Source: Folioceros fuciformis (Eukaryota > Anthocerotophyta > Anthocerotopsida > Anthocerotales). Taken from it: a stretch of 22,378 nucleotides of DNA. The notes beneath the pieces are model-generated. The model had not been told where the DNA came from. It saw only the letters and a list, made by a program, of their open reading frames with translations, and made no database searches. The stretch lies in assembly GCA_049999805.1 (NCBI GenBank), contig JBNGIO010005873.1, positions 43,387 to 65,764 on the forward strand, in the 5' to 3' direction. The first letter of the stretch is position 1, and the number at the start of each line of letters is the position of its first letter. The translations under genes were made by a program, and so were the position numbers. This document shows positions 7,548 through 16,350 of the stretch, in pieces.

Positions 7548-9944
7548 ATGGTCACAGTGTGGCTACCGGACACGTTCTGGATCCAACAAATTGGTGTGTG
7601 CACAGGAATTCTACGAGGAAATCTATGTCACTTCACTTCAGCGAGTCAGGCCGTTGCACACAACCGAGCCTCCAGGTATGGCAGTGGAACGAGGGCGGCA
7701 CTACCACTGTCGAGGAGTTTTGTGGGTGGGGACGAGTCTTTCGATGATTCTCGTCGACGGGAGCAGGAGCACTTGTGGCAACAATTTTTCCTAGACCCTA
7801 CCATGTGGTGGGACAACAGACGAGCTCACAAGGGCTCCCGTCCGCCTCATTTCCGGCGGAAGGGTTCCGGCCAGGTACTGTGGTTGAACAACGTGTCTAA
7901 GCCTGCGTGGGTTGATGAGGAGCTCGTTTCCTTGGATACGCAGATGGGTTGTGGTGGTGCTTCTCGTTCGGAGTTGGGCTCTCTGGATAAGCCTGAACCT
8001 GGCAGGCGTGAGGGGTCGGTAGAGGGCGTTGTTACGGGTGGGACTGTGAGCACGTTATGCCAGCAGGGGAAGCTCTCTGAGGCCGTTGGAGCGCTGGAAT
8101 CTCTGGCGCAGACAGACTCTGCTGTTTCTCTGTCTTTGTTGTGCACTGTGCTGAAGCTGTGTACAGCTAAGAAGGATTTGGTTGTGGGGCGGCGGGTTCA
8201 TGATCTCTGTGTCAAGCTTGGGTACGAGTCGAATGCATACTTGGGTAATCATATCTTGCGCATGTATGCAGGTACAGGTAGGCTACGGGAGGCCATGGAT
8301 GTGTTCACCCGGGTAGGCAAGCCAGATGTGATCACGTGGGGTTCCATGATCTTTGCGTATGTTAAGCAGGGGAAACCTGATGACGCCATACAACTGTACC
8401 ATGAGATGCGTAGGTCAGGAGTTCAGGCGAATGGTCACGTCTTCGCAGCTGCGCTACAAGCTTGTGCAGTTGCTGCAGACTTGGAGTCTGGCAGAAAAGT
8501 GCACTGTGATGTGCTGCGCAGTGGTATTCAGTCTGACTTGGTTCTTCACAACTGCCTGGTGGACATGTATGCAAAATGTGGTGAGCTGAAAGTCGCACTC
8601 CAGGTTTTTGACAGCATGGACACAAAGGATGTGGTGACATGGACTGCCCTGATATCTGGGTATGCAAAATGTGGTGCACTGAAAGAAGCTCGCCATCTTT
8701 TTGAAAGCATGGACACGAAGAATGTGGTGACATGGAATGCCTTGATTGCTGGGTACGCAGAGCAAGGACTTGGACACGAGGCGCTTGTTCTGTATGGACA
8801 AATGGAGCAGGAGGGCCTGATTGTGGCTGACCATTTTACTTTTGCTTGCGTTCTGAAGGCCTGTGCAAGCACTGGTGCCGTACAAAAGGGCAGGCAGCTG
8901 CACTCACTGATTGTCGAAAGAGGGCTGCTGGATAACGTGGTGTTGGGCAACTGCCTCGTGGACATGTATGCTAAATGCGGCAATCTGGAAGCTGCAAGGC
9001 GGGTCTTTGACAGCTTGGCCACAAAGGATGTGGTAACCTGGAATGCCCTGATATCTGGGTACGGGACATGTGATGATGGTCTCAGAGCACTAGCTTGTTT
9101 TGAGGAGATGTTAGTTGCTGGCGTTCCGCCTGATGGAACTACTTTTACTTGCCTTCTAGTAGCATGCAGTCACGAGGGACTAATCCAGGAGGGTCGCAAC
9201 TACTTTGATGCCATGGTCGAACAGCATGGCATCAAACCTACTGTTGAGCATTACACCTGCATGATTGATCTTCTTGGGCGTGCAGGCCATTTGGATGAGG
9301 CTGAGAACATGCTATTATCATGCGGAGCCCAAAGTGATGTTGTTGGGTTGACATCTCTGTTGAATGCCTGCAAAAGTCACGGGGATGTAGAGAGGGCAGC
9401 ACGGTGTTTTGAAAACATTGTTAGGCTGGACCCTCAGTGGGCATCTGCCTATGTGCTCATGGCCAATGCCTATGCAGATGCAGGTAGGTGGAGTGATGTT
9501 GACAGGATTGAAACACAGAGAATGGCAGCAGGAGCTAACAAGAAACCTGCCGTGGCGACCATTGAGTTAAATAAGCAGGTACACAGATTTCTAGTGGGAG
9601 AAAGTAGAGACGATATTGCTCTTCAGTTAGAGAGCACGAATGCACGTCTGAAGCAGGAAGGGGGCCATGTACCACAGACAAAGTTGGTGTTGAAGGCACT
9701 GTCTGAGAAGGAAAAGGAGGATGCGCTTTGTGGGCATGCCGAGAAGTTAGCTCTGGCATTTGGTCTCTTGAACACTCCGAGTGGCACACCTCTGGTGGTG
9801 ACCAAGAATCTACGCATGTGCAGTGACTGCCACAGTTCCACACAGATCATGTCAAGGCTTGAACAGAGAGACATTGTTGTAAGGGATGGGTACCGTGTGC
9901 ATCGATTTGCAAATGGTGGTTGTAGTTGCAAGGGTCGACCGTGA
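7548..9944 (+). CDS. PPR-PLS protein with OSB/PDF-like motif and DYW:KP domain; candidate U-to-C editing factor
   Basis: A single uninterrupted exon of 798 codons from ATG7548. Residues 1-75 are rich in Arg, Ser and aromatic residues, possibly an organelle presequence. Residues about 76-125 read WQQFFLDPTMWWDNRR, then FRRKGSGQVLWLNN and KPAWVDEEL, which closely resembles the PDF motif of OSB organellar ssDNA-binding proteins; the PDF triplet itself is PHF here. From about 164 to 595 there is a PLS-type PPR array with repeated CLVDMYAKCG and TKDVVTW segments. E-like repeats follow. Residues 664-667 are NKKP in place of the usual PG box. The deaminase signature H730-A-E732 and C758-x-x-C761 is complete. 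The protein ends CSCKGRP rather than DYW. From family knowledge this is the DYW:KP class associated with U-to-C editing. The target transcript and organelle are unknown. It is the only intact member of a three-copy cluster. Confidence 0.9.
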   Translation: MVTVWLPDTFWIQQIGVCTGILRGNLCHFTSASQAVAHNRASRYGSGTRAALPLSRSFVGGDESFDDSRRREQEHLWQQFFLDPTMWWDNRRAHKGSRPPHFRRKGSGQVLWLNNVSKPAWVDEELVSLDTQMGCGGASRSELGSLDKPEPGRREGSVEGVVTGGTVSTLCQQGKLSEAVGALESLAQTDSAVSLSLLCTVLKLCTAKKDLVVGRRVHDLCVKLGYESNAYLGNHILRMYAGTGRLREAMDVFTRVGKPDVITWGSMIFAYVKQGKPDDAIQLYHEMRRSGVQANGHVFAAALQACAVAADLESGRKVHCDVLRSGIQSDLVLHNCLVDMYAKCGELKVALQVFDSMDTKDVVTWTALISGYAKCGALKEARHLFESMDTKNVVTWNALIAGYAEQGLGHEALVLYGQMEQEGLIVADHFTFACVLKACASTGAVQKGRQLHSLIVERGLLDNVVLGNCLVDMYAKCGNLEAARRVFDSLATKDVVTWNALISGYGTCDDGLRALACFEEMLVAGVPPDGTTFTCLLVACSHEGLIQEGRNYFDAMVEQHGIKPTVEHYTCMIDLLGRAGHLDEAENMLLSCGAQSDVVGLTSLLNACKSHGDVERAARCFENIVRLDPQWASAYVLMANAYADAGRWSDVDRIETQRMAAGANKKPAVATIELNKQVHRFLVGESRDDIALQLESTNARLKQEGGHVPQTKLVLKALSEKEKEDALCGHAEKLALAFGLLNTPSGTPLVVTKNLRMCSDCHSSTQIMSRLEQRDIVVRDGYRVHRFANGGCSCKGRP
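7773..7922 (+). other. OSB PDF-like motif within the PPR protein
   Basis: This marks residues about 76-125. The pattern W-x3-F-x2-P-x2-WWDNR, then a basic stretch, then F-x2-K-x2-G-x2-LWL matches the PDF motif of plant OSB proteins as I remember it. The pseudogene copy keeps the aspartate of PDF while this copy has His101. Conservation of the block in both copies, while the first 75 residues differ widely, suggests it is under selection. Confidence 0.6.
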
Positions 9945-9996
9945 GAATAATGAAGGACTGGCCGTGCTCGGAATAGTGAAGGACTCGCTATGCTCA
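9945..9996 (+). repeat. 26-bp tandem duplication after the PPR stop codon
   Basis: Units 9945-9970 and 9971-9996 both read GAATANTGAAGGACTNGCNNTGCTC. The pseudogene has a single unit after its stop, so the duplication arose in this copy. Confidence 0.7.
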
Positions 9997-11717
9997 GGTG
10001 TGCGCAAGAGACTGTTGTTTCTCTTGGCATCAAGTGTGCTTCCTTGAACTCTATCCCTGTCAAACTGAGAGATGGACATGGGTCGCCGACAGTGACGCAC
10101 CTCTTGTCATAAGAGAGACGGTCAATGAATCCCGTACTTCACATACGTACTGTGAAGAAAGGGAGCTCAATCGTGAACAGAGCCCACGTCTTGTGGACAG
10201 CCGGGGATGTGTGAAGAAGTTGTCCAATGAAGAGAGGGCCCTTGCTAGCGTGAAAGGTACGCTCTGTGAAAAGCTTTGATGCAAGCCTTTCATCAACCGT
10301 CACATCCGTATGTGACGGACTTGGTGCAGCGGGACTTGCTTACGGATGTGACGGGTGATGAAAGACGTGGTACCAGGTCCAGATAGGCAGCAGGCATCCT
10401 GTACCTTGGTTGTTTTTCCCACGGACATGAAGTTCAAGGTGGGACGCCTTTCCCCGAAGATGATGCAGCTTCATGGCCAAACCCCTCTGTCCCCTGAAGG
10501 CCGGGGAAATTCAAAGAACCTGACTTGCTTCACGAGGTACCCCGCACGCAACTTCTTACAGTGTCAGTGGCAAAGCTGTTCTGAAAATGTACCATCCTCA
10601 CCACGTCCTCATGCCATGATTCCGTCATTGGGAACAGCCCTGACTTTCCAGACGTGGAATCCCAAACTGGATTCAAAAAGTTTTACACAAGTGTGTCAAA
10701 CGGAGAAGGAAGAGGAAGGAAGATTACTCAGACCACTTGCCTGTTTCTACCTGCAAGGACTGTCTTACGTTGCAGAGCCTTCTACCAGTCTATGACAAAA
10801 GTAGGAATAGTTGGAGTCGTCTCCCTGCAGAATCCTATGAACGTCTAGTTCAATGGCTTCACACGAATGTGTTGTCTGTTCTGCCGGCGAGCTCATGCCT
10901 CCGCACGAACTCGCCGCAGTGCCCAGCCAATAATGCTAGGAGAAACGTCTCCTGCTTTTCGGCAGACCTCGCTACCGACTTGTGAAACGATGCAACCATG
11001 CTTGATGCTGCTTGCGCCGTCTGCACCCTTCCATGCTTGCACTGTTCCCTGGGCCCCCCTGCTTCCAACCATCATGGATGACTTGGCTTCGAGGAGCACC
11101 CCAAGAACTAAGGAGAGCTTGTGCTCCTCGAGACTCAGAGCCTTTGTTCTCTAACAGTGCTGCCTGCTCTTGGACATGCACGAGCCGGCAAGGTCCAACA
11201 GCTCACACCGTTCCACAGTCCAGTCGACTTAAGTTATTCTGCAACCCAAGAGAGCAGCAAATGTTCAACCTCTGCACATAAACATGGATTAGGACGTGCT
11301 ATAGCTATGGGCTGCAGGTTTTTCAGACATGAATGACATGCAAGCCTCTCGGCGAGGTATCCTTGGCCCCTTATATACAATCTGTACACTGCAAAAGATC
11401 TTGCCCGAAGGCTGAAAATTCGAGGGTCAAAAGCACACAAACCCAGCACTTCAAGATCATCGTGTCTGTCCCATGTGTCCTTTTGTGGCACAGTTAAGGC
11501 CGATGCACACCTTGCAGGTGACAAGAGGGAATGCAGTTAGAAATTCAGGGAAAGAGCCATGACAGCTCACAAGGCTGATACGACTTCCGTAGCAGCACAC
11601 ATACATGAGAGGCAGGAAGTTATTTAACGAACTCCACCCCAGGACTTTTCTGCCTGACCTACTACAGAAGCTGCCATTGATTATTGTCAGGTCGAATACC
11701 GAGAAGTCTATCCTGAT
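9997..11717. other. Intergenic DNA between PPR gene and aminotransferase 3' end
   Basis: Apart from the inverted repeat listed separately, nothing is assigned. Open frames on both strands (for example 10355-10795 +, 11234-11524 -) have unremarkable composition and no recognised domain. The part next to 11717 should include the 3' UTR of the minus-strand aminotransferase gene. A TATATAAG-like string reads on the minus strand near 11370-11378, but no gene follows it that I can support. Confidence 0.4.
10287..10364. repeat. 24-bp inverted repeat with nested palindrome
   Basis: Left arm 10287-10310 (CTTTCATCAACCGTCACATC...) and right arm 10341-10364 are reverse complements at 23 of 24 positions, separated by 30 bp. 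Inside it, CGTCACA at 10299-10305 also pairs with TGTGACG at 10311-10317, so two mutually exclusive hairpins can form. It could be the core of a small inverted-repeat element, a hairpin RNA precursor or a protein-binding site. No target-site duplication was recognised. Confidence 0.75.
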
Positions 11718-13879
11718 CTACAACTTCACGATCCAGCCCAGTTTGTCTTCTGCTTTCCCAGTCTGAATATCCGTTAGCAGCTTGTACAGTTCCTTGGACA
11801 ACTCACCGACACCTCCATTCCTGTACTTGCTCCTGAAACTCAGACAGTAGGCACGCGCGTGATTACGAATAGTGCAGACGTGTTTTGCAACATATTACAT
11901 GCAGCATAATAGCTCACCTCCTCTCCCCGTATGTAATGGATCCGACTGGAGAGACCACCACTGCTGTACCCGTGCAGAAAACTTCATCTGCATTTAACAG
12001 CTCTTCCACATCCAAAGGTCGTTCTTCGACCTGTTCAAGCCCAACACAGCCGCGTGTAGTAGTTCCGGAGTCAGAAACGTAACGACACTCTTCATTCCAT
12101 GCTTTTAAGAGATTCCTGCAACCTGTGGATGATGAAAGTCAAACCTTGTAGCCTTTGCTCTGAGCTAGTTCGATAATGCTCTTCCGGGTGATGCCTGGTA
12201 GAATGGTGCCCCGCAGGTCTGGAGTCGTTACGGTGTCGTTCTGCGTAGTGCACAAAGGTTCTGAGAGATCTGAAGAGGGAAATACGTACAACCATCAATC
12301 AAGTAATCCGCCAGAGATTACCTTCACAGCGAAGATGTTGCACGATGACACTTCCTCCACGTATTTGTTCTCCACGGCATCGAGATACACTACATCCGAG
12401 TATCCCTTTCCTTTAGCTTCTAATTGTGATTTCAATACCTGTTTAAACTTTTATTAGGGCCCCCGCATGCGCAAAATGTACGACTTCACAATTCATGATC
12501 ACTTGGTTCTCGCTTACAGGAGCGTAGTTGCCGATGGTCTTGACTCCACCTGTTCCTCCCGGAGCAGCGCGGTGATAAACTGTCTCCACCTTGAGGTCAA
12601 TGGGTGCCAGACCTTGCTGGGGAGGCAGGAGAGGTCAGCCTAGAGATAACTGGTTTGTGAAGTTGAAGAGGACACACGTCCAAAAGAGACGACATTCAAG
12701 AGGAAAATCAAGCCACAGCCAGTGCAATGATTTATATACCGGAAAGTAGTTGCCCACAGGTGACACATAAATGAGAAAGCTGTACTCTGGTGCTGGAGCC
12801 AAACCAAGGACAGGTCCAGATCCGAAGAGCATCGGCCGAATGTACAGGGATCCTTTACCTACTGGAGGTATCTGGTACAAACAAAGGCATGTAAGGGCAA
12901 GCACAAGCAATCACCCTTCAAAAACCAGAGTGACGAGTTCAGAGACACTCAGAGTACCCAACGCTTGTTTGCAAGAACAGTTTGCTTCACAGCATTCACA
13001 AACGTTTCTACTGGAGGAGCGAGCATGGAAAGTCGGGCAGCCCCGCTTTGCATGCGAAGAGCGTTCTCTTCCGGCCGAAACAACAGCACTTCTCCTCCTT
13101 CAGCATTGTAAGCCTTCAACCCCTCAAACAATCCCTGCCATCCAGAATCATTTTTTTCTAGAGAAATGGTGCAATCTCTCTGAAACGACGTAATGCAAAC
13201 GTCATAAAAAACTAGACCATGCTCAGGAGAAAACGATGTATGCCGACACGAACAGAATATACCTGTCCATAGTTCAGGACTCCAGCAGCTGGACTCAACA
13301 GGATGTTGCCGTACGGGAGCAGTTCACCTGTCTGCCAATTTCCCTCACGATCAGTCTTCATCAAAAACATGCTATCTGTCGGCCGGAGCCCAAACCCAAG
13401 ATTGTCCCAATCAATGCTGGAAGAAGTGTCAACATCTCTGCTCCCACGAGTGAAAACCGATCAGTAACATCAGGAACGCGTGCTTCCGCATTAGCCACTG
13501 AATACACTTTTCGGAATGATCACAGGAACACAACTTATTCTCACTTCAAGGGATATGCAACCGCTGCTTCAGTCACGGATGCGTGCAACTTGCAGCTCCT
13601 TCGACTGGTCGCTCCCAATTCGGCCTGCACTCGTGCAAATAAAGAGTGTTGATCACCTATGTCTGGTAAGTTACGGCACCAGACGATTGCTGAGAGATGG
13701 TGGAAGCATTATACCTGCGCTGGTACTGGATCTCCACCATAAGCTGGCAGCCTGATCTGTGACGTGCGACCCTGTTGGAAAAAGCGAGAACAAAACGCTT
13801 GCTCCTCTGCTGAGGATGACAGCCCAGATGATACTCGAGCGCGAGCCAGAGCAGATCCGACTGCTGCCAAGGAAGCCAT
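11718..13879 (-). CDS. BCAT: Branched-chain amino acid aminotransferase (class IV, PLP), ten exons
   Basis: Exons in transcript order: 13879-13715, 13624-13545, 13437-13263, 13134-12958, 12871-12740, 12616-12518, 12438-12322, 12240-12145, 12030-11918, 11832-11718. All phases agree and give 422 residues, normal for a plant BCAT with transit peptide. Introns are 79-128 nt. The first 85 or so residues (start [19 protein letters not shown]) are Ser/Ala/Arg-rich and look like a plastid or mitochondrial targeting sequence. Hallmarks then follow: [53 protein letters not shown], and [12 protein letters not shown] with the PLP-binding lysine at residue 269. Near the C-terminus are [21 protein letters not shown] and EVFCTGTA. 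The enzyme exchanges the amino group between Leu/Ile/Val and 2-oxoglutarate. Exon 2 is the least certain; it was chosen because GTGCAG/GCC and the AA/GTGAGA donor restore frame. The gene is divergent from the plastid-protein gene at 14368. Confidence 0.93.
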
Positions 13880-14367
13880 GGTGTGCTCCGGTCGATGTGC
13901 TACCTTCTTGCTTGCGTTGAGCTCATGAAGGCCTGGAAGGGGAAGAAGATACGTGCGACTCAAGGAACCCTAAGTCATAAGATTGGGGCCCAAGCAAGCA
14001 AACTGTCACGACCAGATTCTCTCTTGTCAGAAGAGCAGAGTGCAGTGCAATTCCTATAAGGAACCTGCGGCATTTGAGAAATCACACATTTTCTCGGGGC
14101 AGGTTCTCGCCTTGTGGACAGCTGACACTCTGAATCTCCCTATTTCATGGGATCGTGGTACGTTGTGAGTCGGAATTGCGAAGCATCGAGCTGTTGTGCG
14201 TGAAATGCTTGCTAGTGTGGTGTGCCCGGTCCGCGCAATGTTTACCTCATCTGATGCGGGCAATAGGGGAAAACATAACTTTAAATAATGAAGTCTGCTC
14301 AGATCCTGGTGTCACAAGTTCGTGTAGCCGCGCCAAACCGGGTTGAGCTGTTTTTTCACTCTCAAAC
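13880..14367. promoter_or_regulatory. Divergent intergenic region, BCAT and plastid membrane protein genes
   Basis: 488 bp separate the two start codons, so this stretch must hold both leaders and promoters. I cannot place a TATA box or a named element with confidence. Confidence 0.45.
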
Positions 14368-15159
14368 ATGGCCGGTGTGGTTCAGTCGTTTTCTTGCAGT
14401 TGTGGCTCTTTCTCTAGCTTAGTGTACTCTCCGGACAAGCCGGGTTCTGCCAGGTCCAGATCAAGGATCTCTTCCTGCGTGCTAAATGTTCGGGCCGAGC
14501 AGAAGCGGAAGGATGGAGCGAGGTCCGGAGCCCCGCAGAAGCCTATGGAGGATGACACGTGGAGGAGGGCGTCACTCACAGACCTGGAGAAGGAGTTTGG
14601 GATAAAGACTAAGGTGGAGAAGAAAACCAAAAGCAGAGAACCTGCGAGTGATTCTCGCCCTCCCAGAACACTTTCTCCTGAGGAATGGTAAGTTGAGCTT
14701 CCCGTTCCCATGTTCGGGCTGACCAGGTCACCATTTAGCAACCATCTGAAGTTATGGAGCAGCTTTCTGAAAGTACTGTTCAGTATGCTGTCTTGAAGGC
14801 GGGAGGTGAACTCGAAATGGGACGAGCTGGAAAAAGAAGCACTGGGAGCTGATCCCAAGAAGGATAGCGATTTCATCAAAACCATCAAGGAAATAGGCCT
14901 CTGGCTGATCGAGAAAACCAAGGAGACTGACGATGTCGGTAAGTCATATGGTTCCTCAGTGTTGCAAACTTGAAGGCTTGCAGGCTTTGCATCGTGTGTT
15001 GGTGCTTGAAGAGAGTGTTGACGTTCCTGTGCTGTTGCAGATCCAGGAACTGCAGCTAAGGCATTGCTGGTAGTCTTCGCTGTGTGGTTTTTCTTTCTCC
15101 TGGTTGCTGTAGGAGTCATACAACTTCCTTTCGAGCTTCCATTTCTGACTGAAACCTAG
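14368..15159 (+). CDS. Predicted plastid-targeted single-pass membrane protein, three exons, family unknown
   Basis: Exons 14368-14687, 14799-14938 and 15041-15159 give 192 residues; the introns are 111 and 102 nt with GTAAGT and GTAAGTC donors. Residues 1-40 are rich in Ser, Arg and Cys with few acids, typical of a chloroplast transit peptide. Residues about 45-105 are charged and Lys/Arg-rich. Around 106-155 lies a tryptophan-containing acidic/basic helix region (LSPEEWREVNSKWDELEKEA, then IKEIGLWLIEKTKE). Near residues 165-184 is a single hydrophobic span (ALLVVFAVWFFFLLVAVGVI), followed by a short tail ending LPFLTET. The topology suggests a thylakoid or envelope tail-anchored protein. 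I do not recognise the family and assign no function. Splice phases agree throughout and make the model convincing. Confidence 0.8.
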
Positions 15160-15400
15160 TTCACAGGGCTAAGGATCTCTCCATACAGATTTGTGCAAGA
15201 TACCAAAACCCTCATTGACTGAAACTAACAAACACAACACTTTTACAACTAAGTCTCGATACTGGTGACTCTACATTTTGCGTCATCTCACCAACGGATA
15301 TCACAGCGTCAGACCAGGCTACCATCTCGTGCCAGGGAGTTTCAGGATACAGTCTGTGTGCCTCCGGTGTCTCAGCATCCAACAGTGACAGGAGAAGTTT

Positions 15401-15649
15401 TTACGCATATCCATGTGACGTGGGGACTTCGGTCTTGTTACGAAATTCTTCTCCCATATTTCTTCTAATTACGTCTTCATTAAGACGTTTATCAAGCATT
15501 CCTTTCGGGAGTCCCTCTTTATGGTAATATGGTTGATTTCCTCCAGTCCACCCGAGCATCGTCGTCCCATTGAACCTTACGCGTGTCGCGCTAGGTTTTG
15601 GCAGCGCTGTCGGTGGAAAATCGCGTGGGGATAGCCTGTAGTGCGCCAT
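15401..15649 (-). CDS. Possible small gene, 82-residue protein of unknown function
   Basis: An open frame from ATG (15649-15647) to TAA (15403-15401) encodes a hydrophilic protein starting MAHYRLSPRDFPPTALPKPS. Its composition is protein-like (MLGWTGGNQPYYHKEGLPKG, then MLDKRLNEDVIRRNMGEEF). It has no signal peptide or membrane span that I can see and no family I recognise. It is tail-to-tail with the plastid membrane protein gene, whose stop is at 15159. Its ATG overlaps the predicted TIM10 ATG on the other strand inside CCATGG (15646-15651), so its promoter would lie within TIM10. It may instead be one exon of a longer gene or an antisense shadow of the TIM10 leader. Confidence 0.42.
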   Translation of the reverse strand: MAHYRLSPRDFPPTALPKPSATRVRFNGTTMLGWTGGNQPYYHKEGLPKGMLDKRLNEDVIRRNMGEEFRNKTEVPTSHGYA

Positions 15650-16350
15650 GGCTGCCAAAAGCGCAAACACTCTGGACAGGGAGCAGGTTTCTCTTGCTGC
15701 ATCACCCCCCTGGAGTCATTCGATGTAGCAATTGCGCGGTACGGTATAGATGTCTGACGCGTTTGCCCGTTTCCTTGTGAATCAGGTTCTAGGTATGGCT
15801 CAACAAGAGATGGAGTACAGAGTAGATTTGTTCAATAAGTAAGCATGCTGTCCGTCTCCGTTGATGTTGCAATTCTTTTGTCGCTCGTGGATGTGATACT
15901 TGCTTGAAACACTGGTATCGATCCAGCTGGTGTTGTGGAACGTTTACTCGGAGGGGTGTCGGTGCGGGCTGTAAAGGTGTGGAGGAAGCACGCTAACTGC
16001 ATCTGGATATCTGCAGATTAACTCAGACGTGCTTCGAGAAGTGCATCGAGAAGAGGTGAGGCAGCTCAGTTTCCAGCGTATGGAGTTGGTGTTGGTCTTT
16101 TGGCGAAAAGGTCGCTGAAATTAGTGGTTTCATACCAGGTACAAGGAGCCCGACCTGAATATCGGGGAGAACAGCTGCATCGACCGTTGTGTTGCCAAGT
16201 ATTGGCAGGTGAGTAGCCGATCTCTTAGCTCCCAGAATTTCACGTCCATGGCCGGGAAACATCTGCCTGTTGCTGATACTCCATGGTTTTGCTTTGCAGG
16301 TCACAGGAATCGTAGGGCAGATGTTGGGCTCCAATAAAACAGATCTATGA
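15648..16350 (+). CDS. TIM10: Mitochondrial import chaperone TIM10, five exons
   Basis: Exons 15648-15686, 15786-15838, 16017-16055, 16139-16208 and 16300-16350 give 83 residues, the usual size. Introns are 99, 178, 83 and 91 nt. The small-Tim signature of twin CX3C motifs is present: CFEKC (LTQTCFEKCIEKRYKE) and CIDRC (GENSCIDRCVAKYWQ), 15 residues apart. EMEYRVDLFNK precedes and GQMLGSN follows, as in plant TIM10. The protein acts with TIM9 as a hexameric chaperone in the mitochondrial intermembrane space, carrying hydrophobic precursors to TIM22. The core is certain. The first exon (MAAKSANTLDREQ) uses a weak GTTTCT donor; translation could instead start at ATG15795 inside exon 2, giving a 67-residue protein. 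Confidence 0.92.

Noticed and set aside
7250-7603. 117-codon minus-strand frame overlapping the PPR start
   Set aside because: No recognisable motif, and it overlaps the homologous 5' part of the intact PPR gene. Kept only as a remark in the intergenic entry.
10355-10795. 146-codon + strand frame starting at the right arm of the inverted repeat
   Set aside because: No recognised domain and no sign of neighbouring exons; the length alone is not convincing at this GC content.
11366-11380. TATATAAG-like string on the minus strand
   Set aside because: No supportable gene starts downstream on that strand; a chance TATA match is likely.
13709-13714. BCAT exon 1 reading on into the exon at 13437
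   Set aside because: The phases do not match directly. An 80-nt exon at 13624-13545 restores the frame, so a two-exon join was dropped.
14382-15119. 245-codon open frame on the minus strand
   Set aside because: It lies antisense to the three-exon plastid protein gene and crosses its introns. Its composition is Ser-rich and shows no domain; the + strand splice phases and membrane span are far better evidence.
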